DNA of 39,363 nucleotides, from NCBI GenBank assembly GCA_016790395.1, contig JAEUPH010000222.1, positions 1-39,363 of the forward strand, in the 5' to 3' direction. The position numbers and the translations under genes were made by a program. Below the pieces are notes generated by a model, which saw only the letters and a program-made list of their open reading frames with translations, did not search any database and was not told where the DNA came from. Source of the stretch: Rubrivivax sp. GTDB taxonomy: Bacteria; Pseudomonadota; Gammaproteobacteria; Burkholderiales; Burkholderiaceae_C. Positions 17,196 to 25,573 of the stretch are shown here, in pieces (positions within the stretch are counted from its first letter, which is position 1; each line of letters starts with the position of its first letter).

Positions 17196-17600
17196 ATGTC
17201 TGCCCGTGACCTGCCCATCGAAGAACTGCTGTGCCTGGCCGGAGGCCGTGCCGCCCGCATCGACGCCGGGGCCCACGTGGACCCCGCCGTGCGCCTGGGC
17301 AGCGGCTCGCGCGTGATGGCCGGTGCCGTCGTGGCGCGGGGCACCGAGGTCGCGACCGACGTGCTGATCGGTGCCAATGCCACCTTCGCCGAAGCCGAGG
17401 CCGGCGAACGGCCAGCGCGCGTGGAAGCCGGCGCGCGCATCGGCGCGGGCGCGGTGATCTGGGCCGGTGTCGTGATCGGTGCCGGCGCCCGCGTGCGCCC
17501 GGGCGCGGTGGTCACGCGCTCGGTGCCGGCGGGCGCCACGGTCGGCGGCCACCCGGCCGTGATCGAGCCCGTCGAAGGCCAGGCGGCTGCCGCAGGCTAG
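17196..17600 (+). CDS. Hexapeptide-repeat (left-handed beta-helix) protein
   Basis: A 134-residue protein made mostly of hexapeptide repeats ([I/V]-G-x4 type): ARIDAGAHVDPAVRLG, SRVMAGAVVARG, ARIGAGAVIWAGVVIGAG. These form left-handed beta-helical trimers, as in sugar O-acetyltransferases and gamma carbonic anhydrases. The end, ATVGGHPA, resembles the acetyltransferase hallmark in which the active site forms between subunits. It is short for a complete enzyme of the class and the catalytic His cannot be assigned with confidence. It may acetylate a sugar nucleotide or serve as a structural scaffold. It is upstream of the TolC and glycan-type genes, which fits surface sugar modification. Confidence 0.7.
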   Translation: MSARDLPIEELLCLAGGRAARIDAGAHVDPAVRLGSGSRVMAGAVVARGTEVATDVLIGANATFAEAEAGERPARVEAGARIGAGAVIWAGVVIGAGARVRPGAVVTRSVPAGATVGGHPAVIEPVEGQAAAAG

Positions 17601-17715
17601 AGCCGATCTGCCGGGCTTTCCGGCCCGACATCCGTCGATCACCCGCCGTCCCCGCCGCCCACACTGGGGCACCCCCCGCGCGTGCGTGACGGGGGCCGAT
17701 GTGGAGCCCCGATCG

Positions 17716-19080
17716 ATGTCCCCCGCCTTCCGCCCCGCCTGGGCCGCCCTGCTGCTCGCCGCCGCGGCCACCGGCAACGCCGACGCCCGCTGCGTCGACG
17801 AGGACGCGCCGGAGACCCCGGCGTCGAATGAAGCCGCCGCTCCGGCGCCCGACCCGCGTGCCACCCTGGCCGGCCTGGTGGCCGAGGCGCTCAAGCGCAG
17901 CCATGCCCTGGGCGCTTCGCAGCTGCTGGCCGAGGCCGCGCGCTCGGACATCGAGGAGGCCCGCGCCGCCACCGCGCTGCAGGCCAGCGCCACGGCCGGC
18001 ATCGGCCCCAACGGCCAGCGCGCCAACGGCATCACCGAGACCAGCACGCTGCAGGCGCGCGCCGGCATCACCATCGGCCAGACCCTGTGGGACGGCGGGC
18101 GCAGCGAGCGCTTCGTCGACTGGCGCACGCAGCTGGCCGAGAGCGCGCGCTACGGGCAGCTCAGCCAGCAGGAACAGATCGCGCTGACGACGGTGTCGCT
18201 GGCGCTGGAGCGCAGCCGCTACCGCAGCACGGTGCTGGTGTGGCGCAGCCACGTGCGCAAGATGGGCTGCCTGGTGGAGGCGCTGGAGACGATCACGCGC
18301 ACCGACCGCGGCCGCGCCAGCGAACTGGTGCAGGCGAAGAAGTCCTTGCAGCAGGCCGAGATCCAGCTCGCGCAGACGCAGAGCGCCGTGCGCCAGGTGG
18401 ATGTGCGCCTGCGGCGCCTGGTGGGCGACGGCCTGCCCGGCACCGAAGGCCTGGCCACCGTCTTCACGAACCTGCCCGAGCTGCCGCAGCTGGTGGCCGA
18501 CGCCGAGCGCTCCTTCGACATCGCGCAGCTCGACGCGCAGATCAGCGCTGCCAACCGCTACGCCGAGGCCGTGGCCGCCGGCGGCAAGCCGCAGGTCAGC
18601 TGGTCGGCCAGCGCGGGCGTCACCGCCGCCACGGGCGGCGTGCGGCCGCCGGGCAGCTACACCGGTGTCAACAAGACCGGCTCCTACGCCGTGGGCGTGG
18701 CGGTCAACATCCCGCTGCTGAGCCCGGGCCTGAACGCCGCCACCGACTCGGCGCGCAAGCGCGCGCAGGCCACGGCGCTGCAGCGGGCCGAGGCGCTGGA
18801 AGCGCGGCGCTTCCGCGTGGCCGAAGTCCACGAGCAGTCGCAAGCCGCCGTCGACCGCGCCCGTCGCACCGCCGACGTGCTTCGCGACAGCGACCAGGTG
18901 CGCAACTTCACGCTGCAGCAGTGGCAGCAGCTGGGCCGACGCAGCCTCTTCGACGTGATGTCGGCCGAGGCCGAGCACTACAACCTGCGCGTCAGCTACG
19001 TCAACGCGCTGCACGACCAGCAGCAGCTCAACGCCAACCTGCTGAGCCTGGGTCGCGGCGTGCTGGGCTGGTTGCGCTGA
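17716..19080 (+). CDS. TolC-family outer-membrane channel protein
   Basis: A 454-residue outer-membrane efflux protein. It has a signal peptide (about 1-22, ending NADA-R), then two OEP repeats with long helical coiled-coil segments (about 50-230 and 265-440) and beta strands. The motif TLWDGGRSERFVDW near 120 and the paired INIPLLSPGL-like segment near 334 are typical. TolC proteins form trimers that let type I secretion or tripartite efflux systems cross the outer membrane. ATG 17716 is chosen since it starts the signal peptide; GGAG lies about ten bases upstream. Neither an HlyB nor an HlyD of the type I kind is adjacent. It could serve export of the giant repeat protein or the MacAB-like pump. 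Confidence 0.85.
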   Translation: MSPAFRPAWAALLLAAAATGNADARCVDEDAPETPASNEAAAPAPDPRATLAGLVAEALKRSHALGASQLLAEAARSDIEEARAATALQASATAGIGPNGQRANGITETSTLQARAGITIGQTLWDGGRSERFVDWRTQLAESARYGQLSQQEQIALTTVSLALERSRYRSTVLVWRSHVRKMGCLVEALETITRTDRGRASELVQAKKSLQQAEIQLAQTQSAVRQVDVRLRRLVGDGLPGTEGLATVFTNLPELPQLVADAERSFDIAQLDAQISAANRYAEAVAAGGKPQVSWSASAGVTAATGGVRPPGSYTGVNKTGSYAVGVAVNIPLLSPGLNAATDSARKRAQATALQRAEALEARRFRVAEVHEQSQAAVDRARRTADVLRDSDQVRNFTLQQWQQLGRRSLFDVMSAEAEHYNLRVSYVNALHDQQQLNANLLSLGRGVLGWLR

Positions 19081-19226
19081 AGGCGCCGCAGCGGCTGCGA
19101 ATAGCGCGGGGTTCAGCCCTTCTTTCCAGGCTTCCCCGGGCGGCCTCCGGGCTCAAGATCGTCGCGCAGCGTCCGGTGCGTCCGTGCCGGCCGCGTGCAT
19201 GACCAGAACCCCGAGGACGGCGTCCC

Positions 19227-22200
19227 ATGTGCGGCATCGCAGGCATCCACTACAAGCACGACATCGACCCCGGTGTGCTCGACCGTGCCCAGGCGCTGTT
19301 TGCCAGCCGCATGCACCATCGCGGCCCCGACGACTTCGGCTGCCACCGCACCGCACGCGCCGTGTATGCCAACCGGCGCCTGGCCATCGTCGACCGCGCC
19401 GGCGGGCACCAGCCCATCTACGAAGCCGGCGGCGCGCGCGGCATCGTCTACAACGGCGAGGTCTACAACCACGAGGGGCTGCGCGAGGCGCTGTCCGGCC
19501 GCTGGGTCTTCACCACGCACAGCGACACCGAGGCCGTGCTGGCCACGGTGCTGCATGCCGGCGACGAAGGCTTGGCGCGACTGAACGGCATGTTCGGCCT
19601 GTGCGTGTGGGACGACCGCGACGCCAGCTTCCTGCTCGCGCGCGACCGCTTCGGCGCCAAGCCGCTGTACGTGTACGAGGACGCACACTGCATCGCCTTC
19701 GCCTCCGAGCTGCGCACGCTGCTGGGCCTGGAAGGCCTGGACCACGCGCTCGACCCCGTGGGCTTCCAGGACTACCTGAGCTACCGCTACAACCTGGCAC
19801 CGCACACCCTGTTCGCGCGCATCCGCAAGCTGCCGGCCGGCCACGTGCTGCGCTTTGCCGGCGGTGCGGGCACGATCACGCGCTATGCCGAAGTGACGCT
19901 GCACGAGCCGGCCGCCGCGCGTCTCGAGGCCGACTACGTGGCCGAGCTCGACGCGCTGATGAGCGGCGCCGTGCGCTCGCAGCTGATGGGCGAGGTGCCC
20001 ATCGGCGTGCTGCTCTCCGGCGGGCTGGACTCCAGCGCCATCGCGGCCTACGTGCACAAGGCCGGCGCGCGGCTGAAGGCCTACAGCATCGGCTTTCCGG
20101 AGGTCAACGAGTTCGTCTTCTCGCGGGACGTGGCGCGCCAGTTCGAGCTGGACTACGTGGAGGTGATGCTCACGCAGGCCGAGCTGCGCGCGGGCATGGA
20201 CACCGTGATCGGCCAGCTCGACGAGCCCATCGCCGACCCCGCCTGCTTCGCGCTCAGCCGCCTGTGCCAACGCATCCGCGAGGACGTGACCGTGGTGCTG
20301 TCGGGAGAGGGCGGCGACGAGATGTTCGCCGGCTACGGCCACCACACGCTGGCGCTGGAGCCCGGGCTCTCGCGCGATGCCGTGTTCGCGCACTTCTTCC
20401 ACCAGAGCGCCAACAACCTGGACGCCAACACCTTCCTCGTCGACAAGGGCCTGCCGCCGCAGCACCTGCGGCTGCGCACGCACTTCGACCGCGCCGACAC
20501 CGCGCTCAACGGCATGCAGGCCTTCGAACTGGCCAGCTGGATGCCCGAGAACCTGATGATGAAGGCCGACAAGGTGCTGATGGCGCACTCGCTCGAAGGC
20601 CGCTTCCCCTTCCTGGACCTGGACATCTGGCGCTTCGCGGCGCAGCTGCCGCAGGCGATGAAGCTGCCGCACGCGGGTTCGTCCAAGCATGTGCTGCGCC
20701 GGCTGATGGCGCCGCAGCTGCCGCGCTCGGTCATCGAGCGCCGCAAGATGGGCTTCACGGTGCCGCCGGCCTTCTTCCTGCAGACCCTGCAGGGCCGCCT
20801 GCGCGACGCCATCGACAGCCTGCGCGGCACGCCCGTGGCCGGCGTGCTGGACCTGGCCGCCATCGCCGCGCTGTTGCAGCGCTTCTACGGCGGTGAAGCG
20901 ATGCCGGTGTTCAAGGTCTGGAACCTGGCCGTGCTGCTGCTGTGGTGGGCCGACGTCTACCCGCAGGTGAAGGCCGCGCCGGCCGTGCTGCAGCGCGCCC
21001 CGGCGTCCGGTGCGTCGCGCCGCAAGCTGGTGGTCTACACCGCGCTGGTGGGCGCCAAGGAGCCGCTGGCCAACCCCCTGGACGCGCTGCCGGCCGATGC
21101 CACGACCGACCTCGACATCGACTTCGTCTGCCTCACCGACAACCCCGCGCTCAGCTCGCCCGTCTGGCGCTTCATGCCCATCGGCCAGCGCCACCTGCCG
21201 CCGGAGAAGCTCTCGCGCCGGCCCAAGGCGCTGCCGCACGAGTACTTCCCCGAGGCCGAGTTCAGCCTCTACGTGGACAACACCGTGCGCTTCAAGCGCC
21301 TGCCGCAGGCCGCCGACCTGCATACGCAGCGGCCCTACCTGCTGCGCATGTTCCGCCACGGCGCGCGCACCGACCCGCAGCAGGAAGCCGGCGCCGTGGT
21401 GATGCTGGGCTACGAGGACGTGGACGTGGTCTGCCGCCAGATGGACTTCTACGCCGCGCAGGGGCCGCTCAGCGAAATCGGGCCGCTGTCCACCTGCACC
21501 GTGATCCTGCGCAGCCACCACCACCCGGTGGTCAAGCGCTTCGGCCAGACCTGGTGGGAAAGCCTGCTGGCCTTCAGCAAGCGCGACCAGCTCTCGGTGG
21601 ACTACGCGCTGCGCGAGGCCGGCGCCGAGGTGGAACCCTTCGCCGGCGCCACGCACGACAACGACTGGCTCGACTGGCACGGCAGCCTGTCCTCGCGCCG
21701 CGTGAAGGCCAGCTTCGACGGCAAGCGTTATGCCTGGCTGCACCGCGACGACCCCGCCGCGCAGGCCGACCCGCGCGCCCACTTCCTGTCCACGCGCAGC
21801 AGCGAGAGCGACGACGCCGCCTATCTCAGAACCCCGGCGCTGCTGGAGTTCCTGTGCCACCAGCAGCACAGCAGCCTGGGGCAGCAGGTGTCGCCGCGGC
21901 GCGGCGTGGCGCCTGCGCTGCAGGGCCTGCTGGCGCCGTGGCGCGCCGCCGGGCGCCGCTTCCTGCTGGCCTGCGCGCAGGGCGGCACGGGTGAATTCGC
22001 CTTCACGGGCGCCGAGCACGATGCGGCGGCGCAGGCGCTGTCGATCTACCTGCATCCGGCCGCCGGTACCCGGCTGGACCTGCAGCCGACCGACCTGCGC
22101 GACGATGGCCGCGTCTGGAACACCGTGCAGCAGCCCTTCGACGTGCTGGTGCTGCTGGGCGTGGGCGCCGCGCAGCTGCCGGTGGCGCTGGAGAAGCTGC

Positions 22201-22454
22201 ACCGGCTCCTGAGCCGCGAGCGCGGCGCGCTGGCGGTGGTGTTCGCCGATCCGCCCACGCTGCAGCACGCGGCCGAGCTGGAACGCTGGCTGGCAGCGCA
22301 GTTCAGCGTGCACGCACAGGCTTCGCTGCAGGCCGGCTGGCACGATGGACGGCGCGAGCCGCTGCCGAACGCGGTGATGGGCATCGCCTGGGAACGCGTG
22401 CCGGTGCCGGCGGCGGCGCCGGCCGGCGGGTCGGCGGCGGAGGTGCCGGCATGA
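19227..22454 (+). CDS. asnB: Asparagine synthase (glutamine-hydrolysing) fused to a DUF616-like glycosyltransferase and a third domain
   Basis: A 1075-residue fusion. Residues 1-585 form a complete AsnB-type enzyme: catalytic Cys2 (MCGIAG), glutaminase motifs RRLAIVD and YNGEVYN, and the synthase PP-loop SGGLDSS at 264-270, with SGEGGDEMFAGY further on. Residues 598-840 resemble DUF616 (TOD1/MUCI70-like, GT-A type) glycosyltransferases: VVYTALVGAKEPL, FVCLTDN, RRPKALPHEYFP and YVDNTVRFK. The last 230 residues look like a degenerate Rossmann/methyltransferase fold without a clear SAM motif. Stand-alone AsnB is about 550 residues. AsnB-like amidotransferases within glycan loci often amidate uronic or other sugar acids rather than aspartate. 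The start has GAGGA upstream. The downstream gene overlaps by four bases. Confidence 0.85.
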   Translation: MCGIAGIHYKHDIDPGVLDRAQALFASRMHHRGPDDFGCHRTARAVYANRRLAIVDRAGGHQPIYEAGGARGIVYNGEVYNHEGLREALSGRWVFTTHSDTEAVLATVLHAGDEGLARLNGMFGLCVWDDRDASFLLARDRFGAKPLYVYEDAHCIAFASELRTLLGLEGLDHALDPVGFQDYLSYRYNLAPHTLFARIRKLPAGHVLRFAGGAGTITRYAEVTLHEPAAARLEADYVAELDALMSGAVRSQLMGEVPIGVLLSGGLDSSAIAAYVHKAGARLKAYSIGFPEVNEFVFSRDVARQFELDYVEVMLTQAELRAGMDTVIGQLDEPIADPACFALSRLCQRIREDVTVVLSGEGGDEMFAGYGHHTLALEPGLSRDAVFAHFFHQSANNLDANTFLVDKGLPPQHLRLRTHFDRADTALNGMQAFELASWMPENLMMKADKVLMAHSLEGRFPFLDLDIWRFAAQLPQAMKLPHAGSSKHVLRRLMAPQLPRSVIERRKMGFTVPPAFFLQTLQGRLRDAIDSLRGTPVAGVLDLAAIAALLQRFYGGEAMPVFKVWNLAVLLLWWADVYPQVKAAPAVLQRAPASGASRRKLVVYTALVGAKEPLANPLDALPADATTDLDIDFVCLTDNPALSSPVWRFMPIGQRHLPPEKLSRRPKALPHEYFPEAEFSLYVDNTVRFKRLPQAADLHTQRPYLLRMFRHGARTDPQQEAGAVVMLGYEDVDVVCRQMDFYAAQGPLSEIGPLSTCTVILRSHHHPVVKRFGQTWWESLLAFSKRDQLSVDYALREAGAEVEPFAGATHDNDWLDWHGSLSSRRVKASFDGKRYAWLHRDDPAAQADPRAHFLSTRSSESDDAAYLRTPALLEFLCHQQHSSLGQQVSPRRGVAPALQGLLAPWRAAGRRFLLACAQGGTGEFAFTGAEHDAAAQALSIYLHPAAGTRLDLQPTDLRDDGRVWNTVQQPFDVLVLLGVGAAQLPVALEKLHRLLSRERGALAVVFADPPTLQHAAELERWLAAQFSVHAQASLQAGWHDGRREPLPNAVMGIAWERVPVPAAAPAGGSAAEVPA

Positions 22455-24106
22455 CCCACCACGTGCTGTGCGACGGCGGCCTGTCCAACCGCCTCAATGC
22501 GCTGATCTTCGCGCTCATCCTGAAGCGCCGCCACGGGCATGACTGGCGCATCGCCTGGCCGGTGAACAACTGGTGCGGCGCGCCCTTCGAGAGCCTCTTC
22601 GACTGCGCGCTGCCGCATGACGAGCGCGACATCGCCAGCTTCAAGCTCAACGAGCACCGCCACCTGCTGGTGATGCACGAGAACCAGGTCGGCTTCGACC
22701 CCGCACGGCTGGTGCTCAACCGCGGCCTGGCCGGTCATGCCGAGTACGAACGGCTGCTGGCCTCGCACCCCAGCGTCGTCTACTACAACTCGCTGCTGCC
22801 GCCCTTCGTGGGCGAGGCCGAGGTGAAGGACGCGCTCACGCTGCTCAAGCCGGCGCCGGCGGTGGCCGAGCGCGCCGCCGCCTTCATCCGCCAGCACGGC
22901 ATCGACCGCGGCTGGCTGGGCCTGCACATCCGCAAGTCCGACTTCGGCCATGCCGTGGACGACGCGGCGCTGTTCGAACAGGCCAAGGCCAGCCCGCGCC
23001 GCATCTTCGTGTGCAGCGACGACGCCGAGGTCAACCGCCGCTTCGCCACGCTGCCGCACTGCGCCGTGTTCGAGAAGACCGCCTTCCCCGAGAAGCTGGA
23101 CGGCGGCGCCGGCTGGCAACAGTGGACGACCGACGGCGAAGGCCGCCGCTTCCCCTTCAACATCACGCGCGGCGCGGCCTCGGTGATCGAAGGCTTCGTC
23201 GACCAGCTCATCCTCTCCCAGACCGAGGTGGTGGCCACCTCGGGCTCCACCTTCCAGGCCCTGGCGCGCCTCTTCGGGCGTTGCGGCTGGTTCACCCCGG
23301 GGGCCGCTGCCCCTGCCACCCCCCGCCCACCCGAGACCGCCCCGATGAACACCGTGACCCAGGCCCCCGCCGAGCGCCCCGTGACGCAGCAGGAGCTGTT
23401 CGACCTGCTCAACCTGCTGCGCCCCTGGCAGATGATCAGCGACGTGAAGCTGCGCATCGGCTCCGACGCCGACGGCGGCTACGTCATGCCTTCATCGTCA
23501 CGGCGCAGCAATGCCGTGCTGTCCATCGGCATCGGCAACGAGGTGAGCTTCGACGGCGACCTGGCGCGCCTGGGCGCCCGGGTGATCCAGTTCGACCACA
23601 CCATTGCCGGCGCGCCGCTGGAGCACCCCAACATCGAGTTCCACCGCAAGGGCTGGGGCGTGCGCGACGAGGGCGATTTCGTCAGCCTGGCCTCGATGGT
23701 GGCGATGCTCGACTGGAGCACGGCGCAGCACCCGATCCTGAAGTTCGACACCGAAGGCGCCGAGTGGGACTGCCTGGCCGGCGCCCGCACCGAAGACCTG
23801 GAGCGCTTCGAAGTGCTGACCGGCGAGTTCCACGACTTCCACAAGCTCGTGAACCGCGATCACTTCGACCGCGTGCACGCCGTGTTCAGCAAGCTCAACG
23901 CCACGCACCGCGTCATCCACATGCACGCCAACAACGCCGGCGGCATGGTCATGCTGGGCGGTATCCCCTTCCCGCGCCTGCTGGAACTGACTTTCATGCG
24001 CAAGCGCTCGGCCTCGTTCCATGGCCACTCCAGCGAACCCATCCCGGGCCCGCTGGACCGGCCCAACGTGCCGCAGCTGCCGGACCTGTACCTGCGCGCG
24101 TTCTGA
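22451..24106 (+). CDS. Fucosyltransferase (NodZ-like)/FkbM-type methyltransferase fusion
   Basis: A 551-residue bifunctional-looking protein. The N-terminal half (1-280) resembles the NodZ/alpha-1,6-fucosyltransferase (GT23-like) fold: LCDGGLSNRLNAL at 6-18, an LHIRKSDF (HxRxxD-like) motif near 157 and a TSGSTFQALARLFG motif near 258. A Pro/Ala linker (about 280-300) includes an internal Met (nt 23345) where the second protein may once have begun. The second half (305-551) is an FkbM/Methyltransf_21-like SAM-dependent methyltransferase: LSIGIGNEVSFD and the signature LKFDTEGAEWDCL. It may transfer and then O-methylate a deoxysugar. The start overlaps the AsnB fusion by four bases (ATGA). A two-gene glycan-modifying operon is clear; the acceptor is not. 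Confidence 0.75.
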   Translation: MTHHVLCDGGLSNRLNALIFALILKRRHGHDWRIAWPVNNWCGAPFESLFDCALPHDERDIASFKLNEHRHLLVMHENQVGFDPARLVLNRGLAGHAEYERLLASHPSVVYYNSLLPPFVGEAEVKDALTLLKPAPAVAERAAAFIRQHGIDRGWLGLHIRKSDFGHAVDDAALFEQAKASPRRIFVCSDDAEVNRRFATLPHCAVFEKTAFPEKLDGGAGWQQWTTDGEGRRFPFNITRGAASVIEGFVDQLILSQTEVVATSGSTFQALARLFGRCGWFTPGAAAPATPRPPETAPMNTVTQAPAERPVTQQELFDLLNLLRPWQMISDVKLRIGSDADGGYVMPSSSRRSNAVLSIGIGNEVSFDGDLARLGARVIQFDHTIAGAPLEHPNIEFHRKGWGVRDEGDFVSLASMVAMLDWSTAQHPILKFDTEGAEWDCLAGARTEDLERFEVLTGEFHDFHKLVNRDHFDRVHAVFSKLNATHRVIHMHANNAGGMVMLGGIPFPRLLELTFMRKRSASFHGHSSEPIPGPLDRPNVPQLPDLYLRAF

Positions 24107-24119
24107 GGCGCGGCCTCAG
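24103..24119. terminator. Hairpin between convergent genes
   Basis: CTGAGGC-GCG-GCCTCAG is a perfect 7-bp stem with a 3-base loop that includes the stop codon of the fusion protein. The convergent lipoprotein gene stops at 24122. No T-tract is seen. Confidence 0.4.
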
Positions 24120-24121
24120 GA

Positions 24122-24721
24122 TCAGGACGCGCTGGCCACGATGCGCAACTGAACCGCGGCCGAGCCTGCGGCGCTGGGCTCGCCCAGCCGCGGCTGCGGC
24201 ACGCCACGTTCGCGCAGGTGCTTCTGCACCTGCGTCGCGCGCTGCAACGCCAGCGGCGTGGCGCCGGCCTTGTCGTCCGGTGCCGACAGCACCGACACGC
24301 GCGCATGGGGGCGCCGGCGCAGGCTCTCGGCCACCTTGTTCAGCACGGCGGCCAGCGCGGGCTTGACCTCGCTCTTGCCGGCGTCGAAGCAGAACTCGCG
24401 CGGCACGTCCACCGCCAGCGTGCCGTCACCCAGCTGGCGGATGGTCACCGGCGTGCCGCGGAAGAAGGAGTCCAGCCACTGCTGTTCCACCGTCAGCGTG
24501 GCGGCCGCGGCGGTGCGCGCTTCGGCCGCATGGGCCGGCGCTGCGCTGGCCGCGGGTGCGGCGGCGGCCGGCGGCGTTTGCGTGGCCGCGGCGGGCCGCG
24601 GTGCGACGACCACCGGCCCCGGCGCCGTCGGCGGCGTGCTGCGCGGCGGCGGTGCCGTCGAACAGGCAGCGAGCAGGACCGTCAGTGAGGCGGCGAAGCG
24701 AATTCGGAGCGAAGCGGGCAT
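24122..24721 (-). CDS. OmpA-like lipoprotein
   Basis: A 199-residue exported lipoprotein. The signal peptide ends in the lipobox LLAAC (acylated Cys20), followed by a long Pro/Ala linker (about 22-75) and an OmpA/MotB-like domain (about 105-190), with REFCFDAGKSEVKPAL starting it and VQKHLRERGVP near the end. Such domains bind peptidoglycan; the canonical NxxLSxxRA motif is reduced to PLALQRATQVQKHL, so the binding is uncertain. The start at 24721 is preferred because it places the signal sequence at the N-terminus. It may anchor a surface complex to the cell wall. Convergent with the glycan fusion genes. Confidence 0.72.
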   Translation of the reverse strand: MPASLRIRFAASLTVLLAACSTAPPPRSTPPTAPGPVVVAPRPAAATQTPPAAAAPAASAAPAHAAEARTAAAATLTVEQQWLDSFFRGTPVTIRQLGDGTLAVDVPREFCFDAGKSEVKPALAAVLNKVAESLRRRPHARVSVLSAPDDKAGATPLALQRATQVQKHLRERGVPQPRLGEPSAAGSAAVQLRIVASAS

Positions 24722-24776
24722 GTCGCCAGCGTAGCGTGCCGGGCGACGGGCCGGCAACACGATGTGACGCCCGGGC

Positions 24777-24966
24777 TATCATTGGGTCTAGGTCGGCAGT
24801 TCACCCAGGCGTTGCCGCGTGGTTCCCCACCACGAGCTAAACCTGCCATGAAGACGCTTGTGTACACGGCCTCCCATGCACCCGCATGCGCCAGGCCGGA
24901 AGTCGGCAACCCCCGGCGCCCTGCACCTCAGGGTTCCCACGCGCATGACCGTGCCGGAGACCCGCC
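24777..24966 (+). ncRNA. Structured leader or small RNA upstream of the DUF2087 gene
   Basis: TATCAT (24777-24782) matches five of six bases of a sigma-70 -10, predicting an RNA starting near 24789 and a leader of about 178 bases. It contains GGCAG (24794) pairing with CTGCC (24844) around the perfect hairpin CGTGGT-TCCCC-ACCACG (24818-24834), then nested GGCCT/AGGCC and ATGC/GCAT pairs, GCCG-GAAGT-CGGC and CCCT/AGGG. The regular folding potential suggests a cis-regulatory RNA or small RNA. I do not match it to a known riboswitch class. Confidence 0.35.
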
Positions 24967-25521
24967 ATGTCCCGTGAAGTCATTTCCCTGTCCGTGCCCG
25001 ATGTGTCGGCCTTTGCCCGCGCCCTGGGCCGTTCGCTCACCGAGCGCCACGCCCGAAAGCCCGAACCGCCGGGCCATGTGGAGTTGCTGAACCTGCTGGC
25101 GCGCGCCGCCGGGCAACGCAACTTCCAGGCGCTGCGCGCTGCACCGCCTCCACCGCCAGTGGCCACCGCCTCCGGGGCGCCGGCATCGCTCAGCGACAAC
25201 GCGCGCAAGGCACTGGGCCAGTTCGATGCGCAAGGCCGTCTGGTGCGCTGGCCGGTGAAGTTCAGCGTGCAGCGCCTGGTGGTGTGGGCGCTGTGGACGC
25301 GCTTCGACGGCCGCCGCCTCTACACCGAGAAGGAAGTGAACGCCGTGTTGAAGGACGCCAATGCCTTCGGCGACCACGTGACGCTGCGCCGCGAGCTCAT
25401 CAACCACCGGCTGATGTCGCGCAAGAGCGACTGCAGCGAGTACCGCAAGCTGCCCGCGCGGCCCGACGCCGAGACGCGCGCGCTGCTGGCGGCCTGGCGC
25501 GCGAAGTCCCGCGGCGCATGA
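24967..25521 (+). CDS. DUF2087 domain-containing protein
   Basis: A 184-residue cytoplasmic protein. The N-terminal 58 residues (SLSVPDVSAFARAL, LLNLLARAAGQRNFQAL) look like the short helical region found in proteins annotated as glyoxalase-superfamily or toxin-antitoxin-like partners. A Pro-rich linker leads to a DUF2087 domain (about 95-160) with its signature stretches LWTRFDGRRLYTEKEVNAVL and LRRELINHRLMSRKSDCSEY. DUF2087 is a winged-helix-like domain often found in regulators, so DNA or RNA binding is possible. The start has GGAG about seven bases upstream. It sits behind a structured leader and shares a terminator with the giant gene on the other strand. Confidence 0.8.
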   Translation: MSREVISLSVPDVSAFARALGRSLTERHARKPEPPGHVELLNLLARAAGQRNFQALRAAPPPPPVATASGAPASLSDNARKALGQFDAQGRLVRWPVKFSVQRLVVWALWTRFDGRRLYTEKEVNAVLKDANAFGDHVTLRRELINHRLMSRKSDCSEYRKLPARPDAETRALLAAWRAKSRGA

Positions 25522-25523
25522 AC

Positions 25524-25561
25524 GAAGGCCCCGCCCCGGCGCGAACCGGGGCGGGGCCTTC
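25524..25561. terminator. Strong bidirectional hairpin between convergent genes
   Basis: A perfect 16-bp stem (GAAGGCCCCGCCCCGG at 25524-25539 and its complement at 25546-25561) with loop CGCGAA lies between the DUF2087 stop (25521) and the giant-gene stop (25574). No long T-tract is seen, but the 13 consecutive G/C pairs in the stem make it very stable in both directions. Confidence 0.65.
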
Positions 25562-25573
25562 AGGCCGTGATCG

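Noticed and set aside
24848-25090. Small upstream frame starting MKTLVYTASHAPA before the DUF2087 gene
   Set aside because: It lacks a ribosome-binding site and the local codon bias, and it runs into the DUF2087 gene in another frame. The region is better explained as a structured leader.
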